A stretch of DNA of 64,000 nucleotides from Usnea hakonensis (Eukaryota; Ascomycota; Lecanoromycetes; Lecanorales; Parmeliaceae). Position numbers and translations under genes: made by a program. Below are positions 1 through 12,010 of the stretch, piece after piece. The notes beneath the pieces are model-generated. The model saw nothing but the letters and a program-made list of their open reading frames with translations, was not told where the DNA came from and searched no databases. The DNA lies in the NCBI GenBank assembly GCA_013423325.1, contig BLJB01000200.1, positions 1 through 64,000 of the forward strand. The letters run 5' to 3'. Numbering within the stretch: the first letter of the stretch is position 1; each line of letters starts with the position of its first letter.

Positions 1-35
<35 letters not shown>
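1..35. repeat. Terminal poly-T run
   Basis: Thirty-five consecutive T residues open the window and are followed at once by AT-rich retrotransposon sequence. This may be a contig end, an assembly artefact, or the A-tail of a retroelement read on the other strand. No telomeric TTAGGG/CCCTAA repeats are present. Confidence 0.7.
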
Positions 36-36
<1 letters not shown>

Positions 37-114
37 TTACTATAGTAGCCCCGGGCCGGCTACAAGCGCCTCTAGCAATTACACGATTAGGGGCTAAGCT
101 CCCGAATTGCCGAT

Positions 115-285
115 GAAGCTCTCAATACTACTAGTATTGAGTCTTTCTAATACTAGTCCCTAGCGAAGCTAGGGCCTAGCGTACCCTTACTTCTTACTAT
201 TTAAAGAGGACCTTTATATTTAGACTTCTTTAGATTTAATATCTTATTACTATATCTACTTAATATCTTAATATTAGTCCTAATA
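115..285 (+). repeat. 5' LTR segment of chromovirus 1
   Basis: Matches 8126-8296 over its whole length, differing almost only by transitions. It ends in CCTAATA where the 3' copy ends in CCTAACA, the canonical retroviral-type CA end. Most differences are C-to-T or G-to-A in this copy (for example gcgtaccc against gcgtgccc). At least one nearby site is mutated in the other copy instead, so both copies were hit separately. Confidence 0.75.
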
Positions 286-1217
286 TTATATTAAATCTCT
301 AGTAATTATACGATAGTAGTAATATTACTATATTATTTAATCGATAAGTAAACGTAATAATATTACTAGACTCGAGATAGGCTCGAGCCGAAAAAGAATA
401 AGCCTATTAAATTTAGTATTTACCTCGATATTTCTAAACTATATAGAATACTTCTAGCGGGCTTAAACTATATAGTACTCAAGAAACCTAGTTATTAGTT
501 AACTAGTTCGATTATTAGTTAACTACCCTTCTAATTATAAAGCTAAGTTATTTAATATAACTCCCTTAATACTTATTTTTTCTAATATAACTAAAACTCG
601 GTTATATAGCTCGCTCTACTTATAAATCTAAGGGGTCTTCTTAATCCTTTAAAACTTTTAATTTTAAATTAAAGAAATCTATTACCCCTATAAAAATATC
701 TATCTATAATCTATTAGCTAATTCTACTACTCTCCTAATAAAATATATAAGTAATCGTTAAACTATTATTTAAATTAGGGTAAAAGACGTTTTCGATTAT
801 CTAGTAGATACTTCTTTACCCTTAGAAATCTAAGATATTACTAACCTTTATTTCTAGATTACTCGTAACCTCGAACTAGTAGTCTAAATAATAGATTAGC
901 TCCGCTAAAATAGAGAGGAGGCTATTAAAATTATTAAAAACTATAATACCCTAGTCTTAATAAAAGATACTATTTAGTTTAAGCTTAATATTATAAATAT
1001 TAAAAAGGATTCTATTACTAAGTCCCTAACGAGGGAGAAGTAACGCTATATCTTACTCTAGATAGAGTCTAATAATATACGAACCTAGCTTAAAGAACTA
1101 TAGATTAAAATCAAATAAATATAAGAAGATTTAGTTAAGCGGCTAGTTATTACCGCGATAATCCTTAAATCTATAACTACTAAAATCTAATATATAAAAA
1201 ACGCCTTAGTACCCCCT

Positions 1218-1874
1218 ATCTTTATAGATAGAGAGAATCCTATCTAGAACGAATAGAAATAAAAAGTTAAATATAAATTATATAAAAATACTAATTATTA
1301 TATAGATAACCTAGATAAAGTTAACTATATAATTAGTTATATAGCTAGAAAAGCTATAAAGCGGTATTTTGATTAACTATATAATAATAGCTAGAACCCT
1401 TTCCGATCTATTAAAGACCTCCTTAACTATCTAAGAGATAGATTTAAGGACTTAAATAGAGAGCTTAATTTATACTATAAATTTAAATCCTTTATATAAG
1501 GAAGTTACTACTTTATAGACTTCTTTATAGACTTTATAGTACTTAGAGATAAATTTAACTATTTACGGGTTAAGTTAATTTACGAGCTAAGAGAGAAGGT
1601 TACTATAAGATTTTACTCGGCCTAGAGTAATTACGGGGTTACCTTTAAGTCTATTCATAAGATTAAGGTATACTTAACCCGTATAAATAATAAATACTAT
1701 ACTATAAAGGAAATTAACTATAGTAGTAATAATATTAATAAAGATAAAGCTAAGAATTCTAAGCCCCGAAGCTTTAAGATATTTATAGATCTAGGCGAGA
1801 CTATTAAGCTTACCTCTACTAAGAATAAGGGTTATTATAATTACGACTTAATTAAATATTTTATATATAATTAT
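1218..1874 (+). pseudogene. gag remnant with destroyed CCHC zinc knuckle
   Basis: Conceptual translation gives a Gag capsid-like stretch (about 1218-1640) with positions resembling the fungal Ty3/gypsy motifs for NPF, a DRF-like turn and RELN. A nucleocapsid knuckle follows at 1833-1874. With C-x2-C-x4-H-x4-C spacing, all four metal-ligand positions read tyrosine (TAT/TAC), as expected from TGT/TGC-to-TAT/TAC and CAT/CAC-to-TAT/TAC transitions. Numerous TAA/TAG codons interrupt the frame. The assignment rests on spacing and context rather than an alignment. Confidence 0.65.
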
Positions 1875-4590
1875 TCTAATCCCTTTTTTCTAAATAAGAA
1901 GAACGGAGCTATAGACGTTAAGAAGCTAATAGTAGATAACCCTATAAAGGACTCCTTTAAGGAAAACGAAATTAACTCCTCTTATAATTCGAAAAACTAG
2001 ACTCCTTTACTAACGACGCGGTAAGAGGGAAGGAGGTAGTATCCTTATATATAAATACTCTTTCTAATATAGCGCCTAAGGATCTCCCGAATAAATTAGA
2101 ACTATTTATTAAGAGGCCTTTTTTTATAGATATAGAACTATCCTTCTAAGGAAAAACTAATAATAAATAAGCTCTTATAAATATAGGGGCTATAGTATAC
2201 GCCTTTATTAATATTAAGGTTATTAAGGAAATAAGTTATAAATTAGATATTTTTTCTATTAAGTTATTTAAGCCTAAACTCGTAAAGGGATTTAATAATT
2301 AGATCTATAATTAGTTTATTACTTATATCTTATACTCTACTCTATAAGTTAATAATTATTAAGAGGTTATTTATCTAATACTTATTACTAATTTAGAATA
2401 ATACGCTATTATCCTAGGGAAGCCTTAAATAAATTATTACTAGGTTACCCTTAATATAGTAAATAATACTATTATCTTTCTAGATTAGCTATCTATCTCT
2501 ATAACTAAAGCTATTAGGGATACCCTATCTCTTATATTAAAAACTCCGCCTCCGACTTTAAAGAATCTATCTTTTACGCTTAGAATCCTACCTCGTCTCT
2601 AGTCTATAGGGGCCGATAAATCCTTCTTAATCTTTACCGTAGGGGCCGCCCCCTTTAAAATCTTTAGTTACGAATCTAATATAAAGACCTTTATTATATT
2701 AATAAAGAATATTAATTAGGAGTTAGTATTTAAAGCCCGATATAAGATAGAGGAACTATATATTAATACTACTAAAAGTAATACTACTAAAAAGGATATC
2801 TAAACTAAGCTCCCCCTAAAGTACTCGGATTACGCGGATATATTTAATTATATATAAACTAATAAGCTATCTTCCTACTACTTATATAATTATAAAATTA
2901 AACTAACTATAGATATAATACTATCTAGAAGCTATACTTATTATATATTACTATATAAGCTCTAAAAGGTAAAGGAGTACTTAATCGAAAATTTATCTAA
3001 AGGGTTTATTACTCCTAGTTAAACTCTATATTACTCTCCTATCCTCTTTACTTTTAAGGTTAATAGTAACCTTCGGTTTTATATTAATTACTAAAAGTTT
3101 AATATAATTATTAAGAAAACTCGCTATCCGCTACTCCTAATAGAGGAGATAATTAGAAAGATCTAAAGCTATAAATATTTAATTAAACTTAATATTATTT
3201 CGGCCTTTAATAAGCTTCGAATATATTTTAATAGTAAAGATTTAATAACCTTTATTACTACCTTAGAGTTCTATAAGTATAAAGTCCTTCTATTTAATCT
3301 TAATAACGGCCCTAGTTCCTTCTAATAATATATTAATAATATACTATTCGACTATATTAACGACTTCTATTAGGTATATCTAGATAATATTTTAATCTAT
3401 AGTAAGACTAAAAAAAAATATCGAGTCTATATTATTAAGATCTTTATAAAGTTTTAAAATATTAGTCTATAGATAGATATTAAAAAGTACGAATTTAATA
3501 TCTCTAAAGGCTTTCTAGGCTTTATTAACTTTTACTAGTAATTTATTAAAGGCTTCTCTAAAATCGTTAAGCCTTTAGTAACTCTCGCTCGTAAAGATAA
3601 TCTATTCTTATAGACTAAAGACTATATTAAAGTATTTAAATCTCTTAAAATCGTAGTAATTTTGGTTTCTATCTTTAGATACTTTAATTCTAGAAAGTAG
3701 ACGATTATAGAAATAGACTTCTCTAATTATATTAATAATAGGGTACTCTTTTAGTATAATAATAAAGGGACTCTCTACCCTATTATATACTATAGTAAGA
3801 GTATAATCCCCGCTAAATATAATTATTATATCTACGATAAAGAGCTACTAGTAATTATTTAGTATTTAGAATACTAGTACTAGGAACTAGAATTTATAGA
3901 CCTTCTAATCTAAATCTTTATTAACTACTAAGTCCTAAAGACTTTTATAGATAGTAAGAAACTTAGTCGTTAATAAGCTAAATATTTAGATATACTTTTA
4001 GAGTTTAATTTCTAAGTTATTTTCCGAGTAGGTAAGTATAATAAAAAAGTAGATATCCTTATTTATATATCTAGAACTATACCCTTAGAGGAGGATAATA
4101 ATAGAATTAAATAATAATAATAAATTATCCTTACCCCGGACTAGGTAGATATACGCTATATATCCGTAAAAGAAGGAATATTCGAAAGAATCTTAATTAT
4201 TAATAAGACTAATAAAGGATATAATAAGTATAGGGAGGTAATTATTAATAATTACTCTAAACTTTATAAAATTAGACTTAACGACTATAGAATCGTAGAT
4301 AATACCCTATATAAAGAAGGCCTATTATAGGTACCGGAGTCCCTATAAATAGACTTACTTAAGGAAATTTACGACTAAAGTTCTAATAGTTATCTTAGGA
4401 AAAGAAGAACTCTCGCCCTCCTTTATTACTATTATTACTAGCTAGAGTATATTAGATCTATTATCTATTTCGTTCGTAATTATATAGACTACTATCGTAG
4501 TAAGATACCTTACTAGAAAAAGTATAGTTTACTAGTACTCTTACTAATACCTAAATAACGCTAATAAGATATTATAGTAAACTTTATTAT

Positions 4591-4602
4591 CGATCTACTC
4601 TT
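4591..4602. repeat. Target-site duplication of the LINE, left copy
   Basis: cgatctactctt, identical to 6163-6174. Removing 4603-6174 rejoins the integrase reading frame of the host retrotransposon, which supports this as the real insertion site. Confidence 0.85.
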
Positions 4603-6162
4603 GGATTGGATTGGATTGGAATTCATACTCGTGTCTATCTAACTATGTGAAAGATAATTACGGGAAGCTCTATAGCAATGATATAAGGGAAACCTTTGTA
4701 GTATCACTACTACCAGGGTAAAAAACCTTACCGTACTCCTACTTGTCTCTACTGTTTTGAGTCTGTATACCACCTTCGACTGCTGTCGCTCGGTACCTCC
4801 TGCGCTCGTGTTCCTCTACCCCCTTTGTGNNAGGCCGCTCTGCCCTTATACAACTGGTCTTTTGCTAGGGAATACTGGCCTAGGAGGCCGGATTGAATTA
4901 GCTATCTGGTTAACGCCCTCGCCCCTCTTGGGGTAGTTAGCATTCTCCGCAGGTCACTAGTTCCCGCGGACTCCAGAAGTGCTGGTCTGAATTGTCCTAG
5001 CCTCGGACAGAAGATGAGGATATATTTGGTATCCTGTTTCGGCTAGCCGCATTCGCAGCTGGCTGTATAGACACCCGGGACCTTGCGACGGAAGAGGAAC
5101 TGTGCCAGCCCGATCTTCTCTGTTCGCATCTGGATCAGGGCGGAGCTTTCGGCTTTCGCGAGGTTGTGGTGAAGTGTTCTCCTCGTTTTCCAGTCCTCAG
5201 GACCCTGAGCTGGTGTCCTCTCGTTTTCGGGTATACCCGTGCGGTAGCCTTCCCACAGGGTGCGCCAGGCTGTGTCACCCCAGCCCCGCACTCTTCCTCT
5301 TATCGCCTCCGTCTCCTTCCTTTCTCTCTTCCTTGCGTCGTGTTATTCCCACCCTCCCCTAGGGAGGGCACCCTCGGCCCATGAGTACTTCTCTATCGCA
5401 GGTGCCGGTGGTGCCTTTACCTTACGACCTCGCTTCCCCCGGAGTGCTCTGCGGATACGTGCGTTTCCAATTTTCGTGACCTCGTGTATGCCCCTAAGGG
5501 CTTGGTGACGGAGGACCGCTAGGTCTAAAGAGACCTGTATGGGGGGAATACCTGTCTCTGCCTCTAGTTCCCTGGTGTTTGTCGCCTTGTACGCTCCCGA
5601 GACGTGTCTTAGGTACTTGTTCTGGGTTATCCCTAGCTGTCTCCCTGGTGTCTTTGTCGCTCCTCGCGTACCCGCCGGGTTATGCTAGATAGCCGCCGCG
5701 TATGTTATCGCCGGTCGGACTACAGCCTGGTATACTGTACGTGCTCGGTTTAGAGTTGTTCCCTATGTCGAGGCCGCCGTCATCGATAGCGCGAGGCATT
5801 GGGACGCCATCTTGGCCTTTACCTTCTTGAGGTAGGGGCCCCACCTCAATTTTCCATCCACGTGTAGGCCTAGTACCCGTATGCTACCCTTTGGCTCTGT
5901 GACGGTCGCTCCTAGGTCTACCACGGCTTTCATATTAAAGCGCTTTGGCCTTCTAGTGAGGTGGACTAGCTCGTACTTCTTAGGGGCGAAAGTTGCTCTA
6001 TGCGTCTTCGCCTACTTTAGGTACACCTCGTGGGCTATCTTAAGCGTTGTACAGTTGGCTTCCGTACTCTTCCCATACGCCAGTAGGTGGACATCGTCGA
6101 CGAAGCCGCCGACTTGGAGGTTTAGCTTCAGCTTCGAGCACTCCTCGATGAGCGGTGCGTTG
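4603..6162 (-). mobile_element. 5'-truncated Tad-like LINE inserted in chromovirus 1
   Basis: A 1.56-kb block of ordinary composition interrupts the AT-rich integrase. It is flanked by a perfect 12-bp duplication, cgatctactctt (4591-4602 and 6163-6174). On the minus strand it encodes the C-terminal part of a non-LTR reverse transcriptase: the catalytic FVDD box (about 6085-6100, in GFVDDVHLLAYGKST), then a long thumb/C-terminal region ending in the Tad-type segment with RTEKIGL and C-E-C-G. The left edge carries a (GGATT)n run, which is an (AATCC)n 3' tail on the coding strand. Three in-frame TAG stops (6012-6014, 5043-5045, 4902-4904) sit where this family usually has Trp, suggesting only light RIP. 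Two N bases lie at 4830-4831. Confidence in LINE identity and boundaries is high; the clade is inferred. Confidence 0.85.
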
Positions 6163-6174
6163 CGATCTACTCTT
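6163..6174. repeat. Target-site duplication of the LINE, right copy
   Basis: cgatctactctt, identical to 4591-4602. The AT-rich integrase sequence resumes directly after it. Confidence 0.85.
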
Positions 6175-8125
6175 ATTAGATAAATATAATACTATCTATA
6201 TTATCGTAGACTGCTTATTTAAAGAATATTATTATATTCTATACTACTTTAATAAAGGAGGCTTATCCGTAGAAGAGATTACTATAATTCTAATTTAATA
6301 CGTTTACCGCTTATATAGTCTCCTATCTTTAATAACCTTAAATAATAGACCTTAGTTCGCCTCGAATATATATTAATTAATATATAAACGGTTAGGTATT
6401 AAATCGAACCTCTCTACTATCTACTACCCCTAAATAGATAGCTAGTTCGAGCGCGTAAACTAAGAAGTTAAGAAAGATCTTTAGACCTACTATAACTATA
6501 TATAAAGCGACTAGATAAAATAGATCCCTATAATAGAATTTAGTAATAATAATAATAATATAATAATTATTAGATTATCCCTATTTTACCTTAATAAGGG
6601 ATTCTATCCGCATATAAGCTTTAGCCCTAATATTACTAATTACGAGTCTACTAGAGAACGTCTATAAGCCCGTATTACCGCCGAGATTACTACTAAAATA
6701 GAAGAATTACTCTAATTCGGTAAGGCTACCCTTACTAGTACGTAGATTAATATAGAGTACTAAGCTAATAAATATCGCTAAGAGTTACTATTTAAAAAAG
6801 GTAACCTAGTTATATTATTAATTAGAAATATTAAGACTATACGGCTATATAAGGACTTAAACTTTAAATAATTTAACTTATTTAAAATTATAGATTAAGC
6901 GGGGACCGCTTATAAGCTTAAATTACTAAAAAGTATATCCCGACTTAAATTAATATTTTATTTAGACTTACTAATACTATACCCTAATAATCTATTATCG
7001 GGTTAGGTAGTCTTATCTCTAGTATCTATAATACTCGATAACTATAAGTATTAGAAGATAGATAACATCTTAGATACTCGCTAATATTATAGTTAACTCT
7101 AATATCGCGTTAAGTAGACCGGTTTTAGTAGAGATAACGAGTAGTATTATATTAACGCTAACGAGTTCGATAGCGTTTAAGATATAGTAGATAATTACTA
7201 TAGAAATAATCTAATTATACCCGGAGACCCCCGAGAGACTAGTAGGATCTAGAGAATATTAATTAAGCCCGCGAAGTCGGTATAGCTAAAAAAGTATAGA
7301 TATCCCCTATAGGGACCCTAGCGATAGGCTTACCCCCTAATTTCTACTACCCCTAGTCGCTATAGCTACTACTAGTATAATTACTCTATATTAGTAGATT
7401 AACCCGGAGGCCTTATAGTAGTATATATATAACTAGGAGGATATCTACTAATTAGAATATTTCTATTCTATATATATCCTCTAACCTTATTTTAGTTAAA
7501 ATTTAGTATATACTTATTATATTATATAAAAATTTTTTAAAATACTATATTTTTATAAAATATAGAATTTTTATATAGTAGACTAGATACGGGAATAAGT
7601 ATTATAGTATAACTTAATTATTTTTAAAAAAAAATTCGATCTTATAGGAATCTAATAATTTACCTTAATTACCCTATATTCGGATTTTACCCGACTTACC
7701 CGGATTTCGTACTAACTCGATTAGGGTTTTTTAATCTACTAACTTTAAAATCTAATAACTTTTAGATTCGATTATTTTACTAAAAAAAGTTAAATTCGAT
7801 TTTTTTATCTTAGCTACCCGGTATTTAATATTACCTTAGCTATCCGGAGATCGAAATTTATAGTAGTAACCCGGTAGTTATAATTTACTCTAGTTATCCG
7901 GATCTTATTTTTACTTCTATTATCTAGATTTCGGAACTTACTTTATCTACCCGGATTCGAGTTTTATAATTATAATCCGGATTTTATCTAGTCTATCTAA
8001 TACTTACTACTTTACTATAGCTATTTATTTTTTACTTATATTTATAGCGAGTTTCTTTAGGTCTAGAGATTAGGCCTAGCCGGAGAGAAGAGTACTATTA
8101 GGATATAATTTAGACCTAGTATTTA

Positions 8126-8296
8126 GAAGCTCTTAATACTATTAGTATTAAATCTTTCTAATACTAGTCTCTAGCGAAGCTAGGGCCTAGCGTGCCCTTA
8201 CTTTTTACTATTTAAAGAGGACCTTTATACTTAGACTTCTTTAGATTTAATGTCTTATTACTATACCTACTTGATATCTCAGTACCGGTCCTAACA
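8126..8296 (+). repeat. 3' LTR segment of chromovirus 1
   Basis: Direct repeat of 115-285. It retains several TpG/CpA sites that are TpA in the 5' copy, so it is the better preserved copy. It abuts the second retrotransposon at 8297. Confidence 0.75.
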
Positions 8297-11200
8297 CTTA
8301 GTAGAAGATATTATTAAAGTAGAATATTATTTTAAAGATAATAAGAATAACTTTATACTTTTATTTTAAATTATACTTAAGTTCTCCCTATTTTTTAAAA
8401 AGCCCTTTATAGTACTAGATATATTATATAGTTAAAAAAAAAGGTATTAGATATCTCTTCTAATTAATACTAATATTATAGAATACTACTTTATTAATAA
8501 AAGGATAATTTTAATTATATATATTATATTTAAAATTTTATCTATATCTCTTTTTAAATCTTAACGTATATATAGATATAATAATAATATATTAAAGATT
8601 TCTATTATTTACTTATTTTTATTTAATCTTAAATTTAATAACTATAAAAAACTAATTATCTCTATACTTATTACTAATTTAGAATAATATATAATTATTT
8701 TTAATAAGCTTTAAATAAACTAATATAAAGTCTTACTTAATATATAATCTAATTTAATAATCTTTTTTACTAATAATAAGGCTAATCTAAAAGCGCGAAT
8801 TATTAAAATCTTATTTATTCTATTTATCTCTAGAGTTCTCTAAAGGGAATAACTCTTAATAGAAAAAAAGTTCTTTACTATATATAATATAAATATAGAT
8901 ATCTTTAACCTTTTTACTTACTAGATAAGAGTTAAAAAGATATAATTATTTACTATATTTATAGAAAATATTAATACTCTTATTCTAGCCGATTAAAAAG
9001 ATTATTTAGATACTCTAGAAGTAAACGCTATAGAAGTATCTAAAATAGATTCTAAAATAATTTAAAAAAAGCTTTTTTCTAAATACTAGAACTTTCGAGA
9101 TATCTTTAATTATATTTAAATTTATAAACTCCCTTTTTATTAATTCTATAATTATAAAATTAAACTTACTTCTAATATAAAGCCTCTATAAAGTAGAGCG
9201 TATTATCTATTTTTATATAAAATATAGCGAGTTAAAAAATATTTTATTAAAAATCTCTCTAAAAGATTTATTATATCTAATAAAGCTTTTTATATATTAC
9301 TAATCCTCTTTATACTAAAATCTAATAATAATTTATAATTCTATATAGATTATTAAAAGTTAAATATTTTTATTAAATATAATTAATATCCCCTTTCTCT
9401 TATAGAGGAGATTATTAAAAAAATAATAAACTATAAATATCTTACTTACTTAAATATTATTATAATATTTAATAAGTTTAAAAATAGATTTTAAAAATAA
9501 AAATTTAACTACTTTTATAATAGTTTTAGAATTATATAAATATAAAGTCCTTCTATTTAGATTAACTAATAGACTAAACTCTTTCTAATAATATATTAAT
9601 AAGATATTATAGAAATTTCTAGATAATTTTTATTAGATATATCTTAATAATATTCTTATTTGTAGTAAATTAAGGAAGAAGTATTAAGATTATATTTAAA
9701 AAGTACTCTTTCGCCTTTAGAATATAAATCTATAAATAAATATTAAAAAATATAAATTTAATATAAAAGAGATAATCTTTCTAGATATTATTATATTAGA
9801 TAAAGGGCTCTAAATAGATTCTAAAAAGATAGAAGCTATCGTTAAATAACTTTCTTCTATAAATCTAAAAGAGATATAAGAGTTTATCGAATTTACTAAC
9901 TTCTATAAATATTTTATTTATAAGTTTTTAAAGCTAATAAAGCCCTTAATATAATTTATTAAAAAAGATACTCTATTTATATAGAATAAAATCTATTTAA
10001 AAGTCTTTAAAAGTTTTAAAAAGTAAATTATTAATACTCTAATATTAAAGTACTTTAATCTAAAAAAATAGATTATACTCGAGATTAATACTTTTAATTT
10101 TATTATTAATAGAATATTATTCTAATATAATAATAAGAGTATATTCTATTTAATAGCTTTCTCTAGTAAGATAATAGTCCCTATAAAGTATAACTATTAT
10201 ACATATAATAAAGAGTTACTAACTATTATAAAATACTTTAAATACTAGTACTTTAAACTCGAGTATACTAATTTATCTATTTAGGTCTTTATAAATTATT
10301 AAGCTCTAAAGATCTTTATAGAAAATAAGAAGCTTACTTATTATTAAGTTTATTATTTAAATATTCTATTTAAATTTAATTTCTAGATAATCTTCTATAT
10401 AGGTAAAAATAACTCGAAGGTAGATACTCTTATTAGAATAGTAAATACTCGCTCTATAAATTAGAAGGACGAGAGACTATATTAATAATATTAGATAATT
10501 CTAATATTAGACTATATTAATATTTATATTATAAAGAAGAAAGCGAGCCTATTTAAATATATTTATTAAACTAATAAAGATAACTTTAAATATTAGAAGT
10601 ATAGAGATATAGTTATTAATAGTACTTATAAGCTATATAGAATTAAACTTAAATAATATTAAAAAGTAAATAGAGCTCTCTTTAAAAAAGGCTTATTATA
10701 GGTTCTAGACTCCCTATATACCTTAGTACTTAACGAGATCTATAACTAACCTTCGAATAGTTATCCTAGAATAAGACGAATGGTAGATCTTCTATAATAA
10801 TACTACTATTAATCTAGCTATATAGTAATAATTAAATAATATATTACTAATTATTATAACTATTAATATAGTAAATCGCCTCGAAGTAAAATAAATAGAT
10901 TACTAGTATCATTATCGATTCTATAAGCCCGTTAGTAAGATATATCTATAGATTTTATTATCGGCCTCTTTTTTTTAGAAGATTTTAATATTATATATAC
11001 CCTTATTTACCGCCTTATAAAGGAGAGATATTATATATTATACTTCTAGAATAATAATAATACTTTAATTAAGTTATTAGTCTAGATTCTACTATAGAAT
11101 CTTTACTATCTCTATAGACTTTTAAGCTTTATTATATTTAATAGAGAACTATAATTTATATCTACCTTATAAAAGAGTCTATATAAAAAATTTAGAATCT

Positions 11201-12010
11201 AAGTTAACCTCTTAACTACTTACTATCTTTAGATAGATAGATAGATTAAGAGAGTAAATTAGAATATTAAAAAAGGCCTTTATATCTTTTATAATTATAT
11301 ATAAGATAATTAGACTAAGTAGATCCCTATAGTAAAGTTTATTAATAATAATAATATAGTCTTATCTACCTCTCTTACTCTTTTTTTTATAAATAAAAGA
11401 TTTAACCTCTATATAAGCTTTAATTCTAATATAATAGATTATAAGATTATAAGGGAAAGATTATAAGTCTTAAAAGTCGAAGATATTATTAAGAGGATAG
11501 AAAAGATTCTAGAATATAATAAAAAATATTTAGAGGCCTTCTAAATTATAATAGAAAGATAAGCGAATAAGTATTATAAAAAAGTCTTATTTAATATTAA
11601 TAATAAAGTTTAGTTATCTTCTAAGTATATTAATATAATAAGACCCTATAAGGATCTAGAGAATAAATAACTAGATTCCTATAAGATTATCTAGTAAGTT
11701 AGTACTATCTACCGCCTAGATCTTCCTTATATATAGCGGATCTATAATATATTTTATCTATAATATCTTTAGAAGTACTCTAATAACCCTTTTTCGGAAT
11801 AGTAGAGATCTCCGCTAAAGCCGAAAGTCCTACTAAAGGGTAACGAGTAGGATATTAATAATATACTAGACTTTTACTACTACTATAATTATCTATAATA
11901 TAAAGTTAAGTAGACGGATATATTAAAAGATAATAAATAGTATTATATAGATAAAGAAGAGTTCGATAATATTAAAGAGATCGTTAAAGAGTTCTATAAG
12001 CGTGTTATAG
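8297..12010 (+). mobile_element. Second dead chromovirus pol (protease to chromodomain)
   Basis: A second RIP-mutated Ty3/gypsy pol follows the 3' LTR of the first element. Conceptual translation shows a protease region (about 8400-8760), RT (about 9330-9690, YLDD box read as YLNN at about 9649-9675), RNase H (about 10,080-10,430, with the YNKELL segment), integrase (about 10,850-11,450) and a chromodomain (about 11,845-12,005, with YKVKQTD and EEFD). It is clearly related to, but distinct from, the first element. No gag and no obvious own LTR pair are visible. It may therefore be 5'-truncated, or its left part may lie outside the window because the first element inserted into it. Confidence 0.7.

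Larger units (their letters stand above)
2120..7205 (+). pseudogene. pol remnant: protease, RT, RNase H, integrase, chromodomain
   Basis: Protease: the catalytic DTG appears as NIG at about 2180-2188, with a downstream ILGKP motif. Reverse transcriptase spans about 3060-3480; its YLDD box is YLDN, followed by ILIYSK (3376-3405). RNase H spans about 3710-4075, including NKKVD near the end. Integrase: the zinc-finger region and first part of the core run from about 4400 to 4600, then the sequence jumps the LINE and resumes at about 6180 with the usual IIVD...GLSVEEI segment. A chromodomain with YRVK and DNE/YY-type positions lies at about 7052-7205. Many TGG or CAA/CAG codons have become stops, consistent with RIP. 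Domain order and chromodomain place it among chromoviruses. Confidence 0.75.
115..8296 (+). mobile_element. Dead chromodomain Ty3/gypsy LTR retrotransposon (chromovirus 1), RIP-mutated
   Basis: Two direct copies of about 171 bp (115-285 and 8126-8296) bracket 7.8 kb. Recognisable but stop-riddled gag, zinc knuckle, aspartic protease, reverse transcriptase, RNase H, integrase and chromodomain follow in the order typical of fungal chromoviruses, all on the plus strand. The interior has almost no CpA or TpG dinucleotides while CpG is kept, which is the signature of RIP. The integrase is split by a younger LINE at 4603-6162. Every ORF is interrupted many times, so the copy cannot be autonomous. 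The exact outer LTR ends are uncertain because sequence left of 115 diverges from sequence left of 8126. Confidence 0.85.

Noticed and set aside
5102..5508. Plus-strand ORFs in the LINE
   Set aside because: They are shadows of the minus-strand reverse transcriptase C-terminus, which carries the family motifs.
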